Shown: positions 27,961 to 36,383 of the stretch, piece by piece
Position numbering within the stretch: position 1 is the stretch's first letter
Layout of the letters: the number at the start of each line of letters is the position of its first letter
From: JAEZBP01 sp963832725
Lineage (GTDB): Bacteria; Myxococcota_A; Polyangia; Polyangiales; Sandaracinaceae
Length of the DNA stretch: 64,000 nt
Reading direction: 5' to 3'
Assembly (NCBI GenBank): GCA_963832725.1
Contig: CAWHVG010000005.1
Coordinates: 2,666,001-2,730,000 of the forward strand
Translations under genes and position numbers: made by a program
The notes under the pieces: generated by a model
The model's database searches: none
Seen by the model: only the letters and a program-made list of their open reading frames with translations
Told to the model about the DNA's origin: nothing

Positions 27961-30159
27961 TCAGAAGGGGTTGTCCGGCGGAGGGGGCTCCTCCGGAGCC
28001 GGAGCCGCGCCGCCACCGGAACCACCGCCAGAGCCGCCGCCGGCCGAGTTGCCACCGGACGAGCCGGTGGGCGCGGCCGAGCCACCGCCGGAGCCGCTGC
28101 CGCCGCCGGAACCGCTGCCGCCGGAGCCGCGGCCGCCGGAGCCGCCCGCGCTGCCGGAGCCGCTGCCACCGCCGGAGCCGCTGCCGCCGGAGCCGCCCGC
28201 GCTGCCAGAGCCGCCCGCGCTGCCAGAGGCGCTGCCCGCGCTGTTCGAGCCACCACCCGAGCCACCCGAGCCGCCAGCCGCTTCACTACCGCCCGACCCG
28301 CCGCCGGCAGCCTGACCGCCGCCGTTTGCCGGCTGCCGCCGCTGCGGGCGCTCGGTGGGCGGGCGACGCACCGGCTGCGCCCGCTCCTCGAGCGTCAGCG
28401 TGACGTTGGCCACCATCCGACCCTCGTTCTCGGCGAAGTCTGCGACCTCGACCTCCTGCGTGGCGTCGTCGTAGCCGCGCATCCGCGCCGTGAGCGAGAC
28501 CGGACCGGTCGGCGCCTGCCGCAGCGAGATGTCGCCGGGCGCCGTCACGTTGCCGGGCCCGCGGACCAGTGCGCCGGGCGGCGTGGTCTCCACGTGGATG
28601 GCGTAGGGCATCGCCGTCAGCGAGAGCGCGATCGGCGCCTGACCGTCCTCGGCCGTCACCTCCTGCGAGGCCTCGGTGTAGCCGGTCATGCGCGCCGTCA
28701 CCGTGGCCGCCTCACCGATTGGGAGCTGCACCTCGAGCGGCGCCGGCCCCTGCTCGGCTTCGTCGACCAGGACGGTGGCCCCTTCGGGCGTCGTCCGGAC
28801 CTGCACGCCGGTCGTCGGAACGTCGACCTCGACCGTCTCTTCCTCGACGACCAGCTCTTCGCCGGGCTCTCCGGGCACGGCCTCCTCGACGATCTCGTCC
28901 TCGACGACGATGTCGTCCTCGGGAGGCTGGGCGCCGATGTCCTCGGTCGTCGATTGCGTCGAGTCGGTGTCCGCCGGCTTCATCTGCATCCAGACCACGA
29001 GGCCGATGGCGGCGACCGCGATCACGCCGAAGGCGATGAGCCCGGTGTTCGAGCGCGGCTCCTCGGCGGCAACGGCCTGTGCCGGACGCTCGACGACGGG
29101 AGTCGGCTTGGGCTCCTTCTTCTCCGGGGCCTTCTTCTCTGGCGCCTTCTTTTCGGAGGCCTTCTTCTCGGGGGCCTTCTTCGCTTTGGGCGCCTTCTCA
29201 GGCTCCTTCGCCTCGGATTCCTCGGCCTTCGCCTCGGCCTCTTCGGCCTTCGCCTCGGCCTCCTCGGCCTTCGCCTCGGCCTCCTCGGCCTTCGCCTCGG
29301 CCTCCTCGGCCTTCGCCTCGGCCTTCGCCTCGGGCTCCTCGTCCTTCGCGTCGGCGTCGTCCTTGGCCTCGAGCGCGCCGCGGTCCATCCCGACCGTCTC
29401 GGCCGACTCGCTCACCGAACGCTCTTCCTTCGCGTCGGCCTTCTTCTCTTCGGCCTTCTTCTCCTCGGCGACCGTCGGCGTCGAGATCGGCGAAGCCTCG
29501 AGGGCGGGCGCTTCCGTGGCCGAGTCCTCCGGGATCCCGACCCCGACCAGGGTCTTCTTGATCCGCGGCTTGCGCTTGGCCTGCGCCCGCTTCTTCTCGA
29601 TCTCCTCGGTCCGCTTGCGCGCTTCCTCGGCCTTCTTCTCGGCCTCCTCGCTCGCGCTCTCCGCGGCGCCGTCCGCCAGCGCGCTGGCCAGGAACTCGCT
29701 CGCGTGGCGGACCTGAGTGCGATCCTCGGGCGGCGGCAGATCCTCTTCCGGCGTCGTCGACGGGAAGAAGGGCTTCGCCGCCGGCGCTTCGTCGTCGGCC
29801 TGGCCTTCCTCGAAGCGTCCCGGCGCGTCACCGCGCGTGGACACCATCTGCTCGACCAGGCTGCGGCTCTCGGGATCCATCTTGATGAACTTGATCCCCA
29901 TGCCCGGCGACTTGCCGCTGCCGTCCTCCTCGCGCTTCCAGACCACGCGCCCGACCCCATGGATCAGACGCGACTCGTCCTTCAGACGGAACTCGAACTT
30001 CAGCAAGGTCCCGATCGACATCGGGGTCTTCGACTTGATGAAGATCCCACCACGGCTGATGTCGAGGCTGTACTGCTCGATGAACTCATCGAGGGTAGCG
30101 CTCTTGAATCGGACCTTGAGGGAGATCGGAGCGCGCTTGTCCTTGCGCGTGTCGGCCAT
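27961..30159 (-). CDS. PilZ-domain membrane protein with PEGA repeats and Gly/Ser tail
   Basis: 732 aa. N-terminal PilZ-like domain (~5-110: DKRAPISLKVRF, DISRGGIFIKSKTPM, GMGIKFIKM), of the type found in myxobacterial TIGR02266-like proteins; R-x3-R of canonical c-di-GMP binders is not evident. Then long charged repeats (about seven EAKAEEA units, then EKKAPEKKA), one transmembrane helix (~LIAFGVIAVAAIGLVVW), and two or three PEGA-like beta domains (PTTGVQVRTTPEGATVLVDE, PYAIHVETTPPGALVRG). The C-terminal ~100 residues are almost only Gly, Ser and Ala. Start fixed by GGAGG. Likely links a cytoplasmic signal to the envelope. Confidence 0.88.
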   Translation of the reverse strand: MADTRKDKRAPISLKVRFKSATLDEFIEQYSLDISRGGIFIKSKTPMSIGTLLKFEFRLKDESRLIHGVGRVVWKREEDGSGKSPGMGIKFIKMDPESRSLVEQMVSTRGDAPGRFEEGQADDEAPAAKPFFPSTTPEEDLPPPEDRTQVRHASEFLASALADGAAESASEEAEKKAEEARKRTEEIEKKRAQAKRKPRIKKTLVGVGIPEDSATEAPALEASPISTPTVAEEKKAEEKKADAKEERSVSESAETVGMDRGALEAKDDADAKDEEPEAKAEAKAEEAEAKAEEAEAKAEEAEAKAEEAEAKAEESEAKEPEKAPKAKKAPEKKASEKKAPEKKAPEKKEPKPTPVVERPAQAVAAEEPRSNTGLIAFGVIAVAAIGLVVWMQMKPADTDSTQSTTEDIGAQPPEDDIVVEDEIVEEAVPGEPGEELVVEEETVEVDVPTTGVQVRTTPEGATVLVDEAEQGPAPLEVQLPIGEAATVTARMTGYTEASQEVTAEDGQAPIALSLTAMPYAIHVETTPPGALVRGPGNVTAPGDISLRQAPTGPVSLTARMRGYDDATQEVEVADFAENEGRMVANVTLTLEERAQPVRRPPTERPQRRQPANGGGQAAGGGSGGSEAAGGSGGSGGGSNSAGSASGSAGGSGSAGGSGGSGSGGGSGSGSAGGSGGRGSGGSGSGGGSGSGGGSAAPTGSSGGNSAGGGSGGGSGGGAAPAPEEPPPPDNPF

Positions 30160-30186
30160 GCGGAAGCCTCCAGAAACACGGGCAGA

Positions 30187-30192
30187 ATTATA
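30187..30192 (-). promoter_or_regulatory. TATAAT -10 box upstream of the PilZ gene
   Basis: A perfect minus-strand TATAAT about 28 bases before the PilZ start codon, notable in DNA this GC-rich. No good -35 TTGACA lies 16-18 bases upstream; the position is instead occupied by the folK terminator hairpin. Confidence 0.4.
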
Positions 30193-30196
30193 CGGA

Positions 30197-30217
30197 CCTG
30201 CCCTCCCGTAGGGCAGG
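30197..30217 (-). terminator. hairpin downstream of folK
   Basis: CCTGCCCT (30197-30204) pairs perfectly with AGGGCAGG (30210-30217) over a five-base loop, 27 bases after the folK stop and just before the putative PilZ -10 box. No T run. Confidence 0.4.
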
Positions 30218-30243
30218 CCATCGTACCCCCACGGGGGCTGCGA

Positions 30244-31014
30244 TCACAACAACTTGCGCGCCAGGACGCAACGTCCATCGCCGAGCGCGGCCAGCACCAG
30301 CGGCGAAGGGGGCCTCCGCGAGGCGGGATCGTACGCAATCCGTGCACGGATCGGGCCCGAAACCCAATCTTCGAGCGTCACTGCGGCAGGATGCCCCGCA
30401 GCCGCCACGTGCGCGAGGAGCGCCCCGACATCGGGCCCTGTCCAAGGCTCCACCTCGGCGGGCGTCGCCGGATCACCGAGCGCGGCGGTCAGCGCCAGGG
30501 CGAGGGCGTCGGCGTCGTCCGCGGCGCGGGCCTCCCAGCGCTCCGCTCCGGTCGTGACCCGGGTCCAGGCCCTTCCGCGCGGCGGTCCCAGCTCGTCGAG
30601 CCGGGACCCCCATCGGGCGCGCAGCTCGGGGGCCACGTCCAGGAGTGGCCCCAGCGCGAACGCGCGATTGAGGAGCCCCGGGTGAGGCACCCTCAGGTCC
30701 GGCTCCCGCACCTCGCCGCCTTCCCAGAAGAGCAGATCGAGATCGACCGTGCGCGGCCCCCAGCGCACCTCGCGGACCCGACCGAGGAGGCGCTCCACGC
30801 GCTGGGTCCGCTCCAGCAACGCCCGGAGGTCGAGCTCCGACCGAACCCGCACGGCCGCGTTCAGGTAGTCGGGCTGCGGCGGACCGAGCGGTGGCGTCCG
30901 GTAGAGGCTCGAGATCGCGACCACCTCGACCTGCGCGGCGAGCAGACGCACGGCCGCGCGCAGGAAGGCCTCGCGGGAGCCGAGGTTCGAGCCGAGCCCG
31001 ACGATCGCGTCCAC
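30244..31014 (-). CDS. folK: HPPK (2-amino-4-hydroxy-6-hydroxymethyldihydropteridine diphosphokinase) with C-terminal extension
   Basis: 256 aa from GTG 31014. The first ~150 residues are a full HPPK: GLGSNLGSREAFLRAAV, YRTPPLG, the signature RWGPRTVDLDLLFW and VPHPGLLNRAFALGPL. It transfers pyrophosphate from ATP to 6-hydroxymethyl-7,8-dihydropterin in folate synthesis. E. coli FolK is ~160 aa; here about 100 extra residues (LALALTAALGDPATPAEVEP, LVLAALGDGRCVLARKLL) form an unidentified C-terminal domain. No other folate gene is adjacent. Longer in-frame starts run into the 43-bp tandem array and are unlikely. Confidence 0.9.
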   Translation of the reverse strand: MDAIVGLGSNLGSREAFLRAAVRLLAAQVEVVAISSLYRTPPLGPPQPDYLNAAVRVRSELDLRALLERTQRVERLLGRVREVRWGPRTVDLDLLFWEGGEVREPDLRVPHPGLLNRAFALGPLLDVAPELRARWGSRLDELGPPRGRAWTRVTTGAERWEARAADDADALALALTAALGDPATPAEVEPWTGPDVGALLAHVAAAGHPAAVTLEDWVSGPIRARIAYDPASRRPPSPLVLAALGDGRCVLARKLL

Positions 31015-31111
31015 GCGTGCGGAGGTAGCGCGAGCGGCGAACGCCGACCAGGAGGGGAGCGCTTCGAGCCCACGACCAAGCCGATTGGAGCCTCCGCCCC
31101 TCCGCTCGACC

Positions 31112-31490
31112 CCTGCGACCGGCAAACGAGGGGTTCGAGCCCCTCGACGCGACCCCTACGACCGGCAGCCGAGGGGTTCGAGCCCCTCGACGCGACCCCT
31201 GCGACCGGCAATCGAGGGGTTCGGGCCCCTCGACGCGACCTCTACGACCGGCAGCCGAGGGGTTCGAGCCCCTCGACGCGACCCCTACGACCGGCAATCG
31301 AGGGGTTCGGGCCCCTCGACGCGACCCCTGCGACCGGCAAACGAGGGGTTCGAGCCTCTCGGGGCGACCCCTACGACCGGCAATCGAGGGGTTCGGGCCC
31401 CTCGACGCGACCCCTGCGACCGGCAAACGAGGGGTTCGAGCCCCTCGACGCGACCCCTGCGACCGGCAACCGAGGGGTTCGAGCCTCTCG
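31112..31490. repeat. 43-bp tandem array, nine units, each with a palindrome
   Basis: Nine head-to-tail copies of a 43-base unit beginning CCTGCGACCGGCAAACG. Each contains the palindrome CGAGGGG-TTCGAG-CCCCTCG, a 7-bp stem with a six-base loop. Units vary at the same few positions (CCT/TCT, GCG/ACG, AAA/AGCC/AAT, GAG/GGG). There are no unique spacers. It fills most of the 518-base gap between the divergent folK and xseA genes, ending about 40 bases before xseA. Because 43 is not a multiple of three all three frames are used, so it is not a protein repeat. Confidence 0.9.
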
Positions 31491-31532
31491 GGCCCGTTCG
31501 AGGCGCGCGCGGTCTGCTAACTTCGCGGCCGC

Positions 31533-33074
31533 ATGCGAGCCCAGGAGCGCCCGCGGATCTACCGCGTCGCCGAGCTGACGCGGCGCGTACGGCTGAAGGT
31601 CGAGCGCTGGGGCGAGGTGTGGGTCGAAGGCGAGCTCTCCGACGTCACCCGCGCCACCTCGGGGCACCTCTACTTCACGCTGGACGACGGGGCCGAGCAG
31701 GCGCAGCTCCGCGGCGTGATGTTCCGCGGCGACGCCCGCTTCGCCCGCGCCAAGATGAACATCGGCGAGCGGGTGCGCGTGCTGGGGACGCTCTCGATCT
31801 ACGAGCCGCGCGGCACCTTTCAGATGCTCGCCCGGCTGGCCGTGACCGCCGGTGAGGGCGACCGGCGGGCCGAGCTCGAGCGGCTCAAGAAGAAGCTGGC
31901 GGCCGAGGGGCTCTTCGCGCCGGAGCGCAAGCGACCCCTGCCGCGCTTCCCGAGCGTCGTCGGGCTGGTCACGAGCCGCGAGGGCGCCGCGATGCACGAC
32001 GTCGTCCGCGTGGCCTCGGGTCGCGCGCCCGTGAGGCTGGTCGTCTCGCACTGCCAGGTGCAGGGCGCCGAGGCGCCCGCCTCGATCGTGCAGGCGATCC
32101 GCCGCGTCGCGCGGGTGCCGGGGCTCGAGGTGGTGATCGTCACCCGCGGCGGAGGCGCGAGCGAGGACCTCTCGGCCTTCAACGACGAGCGGGTGGCCCG
32201 CGCCATCGCGAGCTGCCCCGTGCCGGTGGTCAGCGGCGTCGGTCACGAGGTCGACGAGACGATCGCCGATCTGGTGGCCGATCTCCGGGCCGCCACACCT
32301 TCCAACGCCGCCGAGCTGGTGGTGCCGGACGCGGCGGCGCTGCGGGCGGAGCTCGACGCCCACCGCCGGCACCTGGAGCGCGCGCTCGAGGTCATGGTCG
32401 GTCGCGAGCGCCTGCGCCTCGAGCGGCTGGGACGCCAGCTCGCCGATCCACGCCGGGCCCTCTCCGGCGTCCGCCAGCGCTTCGTCACCTCCAGCAACGC
32501 GGTCGAGCGGGTCATGGCGAAGCGGCTCACTCACGACCGCGCGCGGCTGGACGCGTCGACGCGGCGTCTCGAGGATCCGCGGCGCGCGCTCGACGCCGTG
32601 CAGCACCGCGTCGCCGCCTCCCGCAATCAGCTCGAGCGGGCCATGCGCCGCGCCTCCGCCCACGAGCGCGCTCGGCTGGCCGCGCTGGTCACGCGCCTGA
32701 ACCGCCTCAATCCGCGGGCCGCGCTCGCCCGCGACCGGGCTCGACTGGCCACGCTGCAGCATCGCCTGGCGTCGTCGCGCCGGCCGATGGTCGAGGACGG
32801 GAGGCGGCAGCTCGCGCAGCTCGACGCCGAGCTGAAGGCCGCGATCGGACCGCCGCTGACCGGCGCGCGCGGCGAGCTCTCGGAGCTGGCGGCGCGGCTG
32901 GGCGCGCTCTCGCCCTTGAGCATCCTGGCGCGGGGCTATGCCATCGCCATCCACGCGCCGAGCGGGCGGGCGCTGCTCCGAGCCGAGGACGCCGCGCCGG
33001 GAGACCGCCTGAACGTGCGACTCTCGAAGGGGCGGCTGATCGCCGAGGTGACGAAGGTGGAGACGGAAGAATGA
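31533..33074 (+). CDS. xseA: exodeoxyribonuclease VII large subunit
   Basis: 513 aa. N-terminal OB-fold (~10-105: WVEGELSDVTRATSGHLYFT), then the catalytic core with VVGLVTSREGAAMHDV, VIVTRGGGASEDLSAFND and PVVSGVGHEVDETIADLVAD, all hallmark XseA motifs, followed by a long Arg/Leu-rich coiled coil (~280-440) that binds multiple small subunits. Degrades single-stranded DNA from both ends into oligonucleotides. The small subunit gene xseB is not next to it in this window. Confidence 0.96.
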   Translation: MRAQERPRIYRVAELTRRVRLKVERWGEVWVEGELSDVTRATSGHLYFTLDDGAEQAQLRGVMFRGDARFARAKMNIGERVRVLGTLSIYEPRGTFQMLARLAVTAGEGDRRAELERLKKKLAAEGLFAPERKRPLPRFPSVVGLVTSREGAAMHDVVRVASGRAPVRLVVSHCQVQGAEAPASIVQAIRRVARVPGLEVVIVTRGGGASEDLSAFNDERVARAIASCPVPVVSGVGHEVDETIADLVADLRAATPSNAAELVVPDAAALRAELDAHRRHLERALEVMVGRERLRLERLGRQLADPRRALSGVRQRFVTSSNAVERVMAKRLTHDRARLDASTRRLEDPRRALDAVQHRVAASRNQLERAMRRASAHERARLAALVTRLNRLNPRAALARDRARLATLQHRLASSRRPMVEDGRRQLAQLDAELKAAIGPPLTGARGELSELAARLGALSPLSILARGYAIAIHAPSGRALLRAEDAAPGDRLNVRLSKGRLIAEVTKVETEE

Positions 33075-33231
33075 TCGAGCCCCGCCCACCCGAAGCGACC
33101 CGACCGGAGGGGGCTGCCGTGCGATCGAGAGGTCGAATCGACACGCGGAGCTGCACGGTCGTGCCGCCTGGGCTGGGGTCTCCGGCGAGTCCTCTGCGCC
33201 TCGTCGCGGGCCGCCCCGGGGAGGGGCCTTC

Positions 33232-34092
33232 GTGACCAGCGCCGAGACCCGCTTGCTCGGCGTGATCGGCTGGCCGGTCGATCACAGCCGCTCGCCGGCG
33301 ATCCACACGGCGGCGCTGGCGGCGCGCGGGATCGACGCGTCCTACTTGGCGTTCGCGGTGCCGCCGGACGAGCTCGGCGCGGCCATCGGCGGGCTGCGGG
33401 CGCTTTCCGCGGTGGGTGCGAACGTGACGCTGCCCCACAAAGAACGGGTGATGCGCCACCTCGACGAGGTGGAGCCCGCCGCTCGAGCCATCGGCGCGGT
33501 GAACACCATCGTGGCCGACGGAAGGCGGCTGATCGGCACCAACACCGACGGCGCGGGGCTGGCGCGCTCGCTCGTGGAGCAGGGGGTCGACCCGAAGGGC
33601 GCCCGCGTGCTGGTCGCGGGAGCGGGCGGCGCGGCGCGGGCCAGCGTGTTCGGCCTGGCCGAGGCCGGCGCGGCGGCGGTGACGGTGGCCGCGCGGCGGC
33701 ACGAGCAGGCAGCGCGTTTGGTCGGCGAGCTGGAGACGCGGATCGAGACGCCGCTCGAGGCGCTCGATCTTCGCGACGCGAGCGCCATGCAGCGCGCGGC
33801 GGAGCACACGGACGTCTTCGTGCAGGCGACCAGCGCGACGCTCGGCGACTCCGAGCGCGCCGCGTCGTTCGCGGCAGAGCTCCCGCTCGCTTCCCTCCCC
33901 TCGAGCGCGGTCGTGGTGGACCTCGTCTACGTGCCGCGCGAGACCGCGGTGCTGAGCGCGGCGGCGGCGCTCGAGCTGAAGACCGTCGACGAACTGGGGA
34001 TGCTGGTGTGGCAGGCCGCGCTCGCGTTCGAGCGGTGGTTCGGCGTCGAAGCGCCAATCGAGGCCATGCGCGCGGCGGCCGACGGGCGATGA
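33232..34092 (+). CDS. aroE: shikimate dehydrogenase
   Basis: 286 aa with GTG start at 33232 (GGGGAGGGG nearby). Shikimate site: SRSPAIH (19-25), catalytic K70 in NVTLPHKE, N91 and D106 (NTDG). NADP-binding glycine loop GAGGAARAS. Reduces 3-dehydroshikimate to shikimate in the cytoplasm, step four of the aromatic amino acid pathway. Length is normal. It follows xseA by 157 bases; whether they share a transcript is unclear. Confidence 0.95.
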   Translation: MTSAETRLLGVIGWPVDHSRSPAIHTAALAARGIDASYLAFAVPPDELGAAIGGLRALSAVGANVTLPHKERVMRHLDEVEPAARAIGAVNTIVADGRRLIGTNTDGAGLARSLVEQGVDPKGARVLVAGAGGAARASVFGLAEAGAAAVTVAARRHEQAARLVGELETRIETPLEALDLRDASAMQRAAEHTDVFVQATSATLGDSERAASFAAELPLASLPSSAVVVDLVYVPRETAVLSAAAALELKTVDELGMLVWQAALAFERWFGVEAPIEAMRAAADGR

Positions 34093-34141
34093 CGTGCGAG
34101 CAGGCCGCGGGCGGCGTACGCTCGCGGGGCGGAGGAAGCGG

Positions 34142-34648
34142 ATGAGCGATCGGATCGAGAGCTACGAAGAGTTCTGGCCTTACTACCTGTCGGAGCACCG
34201 CAACCCGGTGTCCCGGCGCCTGCACTTCCTCGGCACGAGCGGGTTCTTGGCGTCGGTGGTGGGCAGCGCGGTGCTCAACCCGGTCACCTTCCCGCTGGCG
34301 ATGACCGGCTTCGGCGCGCTGATGGCGGACGGGCTGCGCAAGGGCGAGTCCGAAGGACCCTCGTTCGCGCGCATCGCCGGCATGATCGGCCTGCCGACGG
34401 CGGCCTCGCCGGTGCTCTTCCCGGCGGGCGTCGTGTTCGCGTACGGCTGCGCCTGGGCGGGGCACTTCGGGATCGAGAAGAACCGCCCGGCGACGTTCGA
34501 ATACCCGCTCTGGTCGCTCGCGTCCGACTTCCGGATGTGGAGCCACATGCTCCGCGGCAAGCTGTGGAGCGGCGACCCGCTCGAGGAGCTCGGCCTCGAG
34601 GCACCGGAGACGGAGCCGATGCCGCAGGCCGAGCCCGTCCTGAGCTGA
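34142..34648 (+). CDS. DUF962 (Mpo1-like) membrane protein
   Basis: 168 aa. The family signature is clear: YYLSEHRNPVSRRLHFLGT at the N-terminus, AGHFGIEKNRPATFEYPLWS in the middle and SDFRMWSHM near the end. The His residues of EHRNP, RLHFLG and GHF match the Fe(II) ligands of yeast Mpo1, a dioxygenase acting on 2-hydroxy fatty acids in sphingolipid breakdown. Three hydrophobic segments (for example FLASVVGSAVLNPVTFPLAM) place it in the membrane. Start decided by CGGAGGAAG upstream. Directly downstream of aroE (49 bases). Confidence 0.85.
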   Translation: MSDRIESYEEFWPYYLSEHRNPVSRRLHFLGTSGFLASVVGSAVLNPVTFPLAMTGFGALMADGLRKGESEGPSFARIAGMIGLPTAASPVLFPAGVVFAYGCAWAGHFGIEKNRPATFEYPLWSLASDFRMWSHMLRGKLWSGDPLEELGLEAPETEPMPQAEPVLS

Positions 34649-34656
34649 GCGGCCGA

Positions 34657-34708
34657 GGCCGGCGATCACTCGGACGCCGGCCGCCCGGCGATCACTCGGT
34701 CGCCGGGC
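34657..34708. terminator. two tandem hairpins between convergent genes
   Basis: GGCCGGCG...CGCCGGCC (34657-34664/34675-34682) and GCCCGGCG...CGCCGGGC (34683-34690/34701-34708) enclose nearly the same ten-base loop, ATCACTCGG plus A or T. The second overlaps the last codons of the aldehyde dehydrogenase. Likely a duplicated bidirectional terminator. Confidence 0.5.
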
Positions 34709-36083
34709 CCTCGTCTTTGCCGGCGCCGATGTAGACGGTCTTCGCGTTGACGAACTCGCGCAGACCGTGGCGCGCCAGCTCACGGCCGTAGCCGCTCTCG
34801 CCGATGCCGCCGAAGGGCAACCGCGGGTCGCTCCGCACGAACGCGTTCACGAAGCAGGCGCCGGCGTTCAGCCGGGTCTCGGCGATCCGGCGGCCCTTGT
34901 CGAGGTCGCGGGTGAACACCGCCGCGCCCAAGCCGTAGGTCGAGGCGTTGGCGAGCGCGATGGCGTCCTCTTCGTCGCGCGCTGCGGTGACGGCGGCGAC
35001 CGGGCCGAAGACTTCTTCGTCGAACGCGGCCATCCCGGGCCGCACGCCGGTGAGCACGCTCGGCGGGTAGAAGAAGCCGGCGCCTTCCGGCAGCTGGCCG
35101 CCGAGCCGGGCCTCGGCGCCGGCCGCGACGCTCCGCTCCACCTGATCGTGCAGCGCCGCCCTCAGGTCCTCGCGCGCCTGCGGCCCGACGTCCGTGTCCT
35201 CGCGCCGCGGGTCGGCCATCCGCGCCGCGCCCATCCGCTCGATCACCCGTGCCTCGAAGCGCTCGCGCACCTCCTCGACGACGATGAAGCGCTTGGCCGC
35301 GATGCAGCTCTGCCCGCTGTTGATCAAGCGGCTGGTGACGCAGGTGTCGGCGGCACGCTCGACGTCCGCGTCCGCCAACACGACGTAGGGGTCGCTCCCG
35401 CCGAGCTCCAGCACGCTCTTCTTGAGCATCTCTCCGGCCGTGGACGCCACCGAGCGGCCGGCGCGGGTGCTGCCGGTGAGCGTGACGGCGGCGATGCGCC
35501 GGTCGCGGATCACCCGCGCCGCCTGCTCACGATCGATGAGGAGCGTCGTGAACGTTCCGTCGATCGCGCCGGCCTCGCGGAAGATCTGCTCGATGGCCAG
35601 CGCACAGCCGGGGACGTTCTCGGCGTGCTTGAGGACCACCGCGTTGCCGGCGACCATCGAGGGCGCGGCGTGCCGGAACACCTGCCAGAAGGGGAAGTTC
35701 CACGGCATGATCGCGAAGGTCACGCCGAGCGGCTGGTAGCTGACGAAGCTCTCCTTCGCGTCGGTCTCGATCTGCTCGCGAGCGAGGAACGACGCGGCGT
35801 GCTCGGCGTAGTAGTCGCAGACCCACGCGCACTTCTCGGCCTCGCTCTCTCCCTGCGTGACCGGCTTGCCCATCTCGCGGGCCATCAGCTCGGCGAGCTT
35901 CTTCTTCTGGGAGCGCAGATCGCGCGCGGCGCGGCGGAGGATCTCGGTGCGGTGGTCGAGGGAGGCGGCGCGCCATTGGGCGGCAGAGCCGTACGCCAGC
36001 TCGAGCTTGGCCTCGATGGCTTTCTCGTCGTGCGTCTCGTAGCGGTCCCCCGGCTCGCCCGTGCTCGGATCGATGACTTGCAT
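34692..36083 (-). CDS. NAD(P)-dependent succinate-semialdehyde-dehydrogenase-like aldehyde dehydrogenase
   Basis: 463 aa. Catalytic C260 in INSGQSCIAAKR, general base E226 in VLELGGSDPY, cofactor motif TLTGSTRAGRSVA. The N-terminus (MQVIDPSTGE) and PWNFPFWQVFRHAAPSM are typical of the GabD/SSADH group, which oxidises succinate semialdehyde to succinate; no GABA transaminase is nearby, so the substrate is tentative. Start chosen at ATG 36083, which gives the normal family N-terminus; a start at 36119 would add a basic 12-residue extension. Confidence 0.88.
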   Translation of the reverse strand: MQVIDPSTGEPGDRYETHDEKAIEAKLELAYGSAAQWRAASLDHRTEILRRAARDLRSQKKKLAELMAREMGKPVTQGESEAEKCAWVCDYYAEHAASFLAREQIETDAKESFVSYQPLGVTFAIMPWNFPFWQVFRHAAPSMVAGNAVVLKHAENVPGCALAIEQIFREAGAIDGTFTTLLIDREQAARVIRDRRIAAVTLTGSTRAGRSVASTAGEMLKKSVLELGGSDPYVVLADADVERAADTCVTSRLINSGQSCIAAKRFIVVEEVRERFEARVIERMGAARMADPRREDTDVGPQAREDLRAALHDQVERSVAAGAEARLGGQLPEGAGFFYPPSVLTGVRPGMAAFDEEVFGPVAAVTAARDEEDAIALANASTYGLGAAVFTRDLDKGRRIAETRLNAGACFVNAFVRSDPRLPFGGIGESGYGRELARHGLREFVNAKTVYIGAGKDEGPATE

Positions 36084-36178
36084 GGTGACGAGCAGATAGG
36101 ATCGAACGCGCAGGCGCAACCCGCGACCTCGATCGCTGCTGGCACCGAGCGCGTGTCACCCGTCCGATGACGACGGCG

Positions 36179-36316
36179 CGGTGCCCCCGATCGGCCATGC
36201 GGCGCGCGCTCGCCACGCCGCGCTCACCCCCGCCACGGCCATGGTCGCGGTGCCCCCGATTGGCCATGCGGCGCGCGCTCGCCACGCCGCGCTCACCCTC
36301 GCCACGGCCCCGCTCA
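36179..36316. repeat. 69-bp tandem duplication
   Basis: Two adjacent copies of a 69-base segment (CGGTGCCCCCGAT, GGCCATGCGGCGCGCGCTCG, CCACGGCC) at 36179-36247 and 36248-36316, differing at only a few bases. It lies in the ~300-base gap between the divergent aldehyde dehydrogenase and AgmX-like genes and is not coding in a convincing frame. Confidence 0.65.
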
Positions 36317-36383
36317 CGGCGCCCTCCGAGGCGTGGCGTGGCACGCGCGCTGCTCGTCCGATGCCGCACGGAGGAAGCTGCAC

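Noticed and set aside
31112..31490. CRISPR array or tRNA T-arm reading of the 43-bp repeats (GGGGTTCGAGCCCC).
   Set aside because: The units are contiguous with no unique spacers and no cas genes nearby; the T-arm resemblance has a six-base loop and there is no acceptor, D or anticodon arm.
27772..31578. Plus-strand frame of over 1,200 codons antisense to the PilZ gene and folK.
   Set aside because: It passes through the PilZ and folK genes and the 43-bp array with Arg/Leu/Gly-rich sequence; the minus-strand genes have clear domain motifs.
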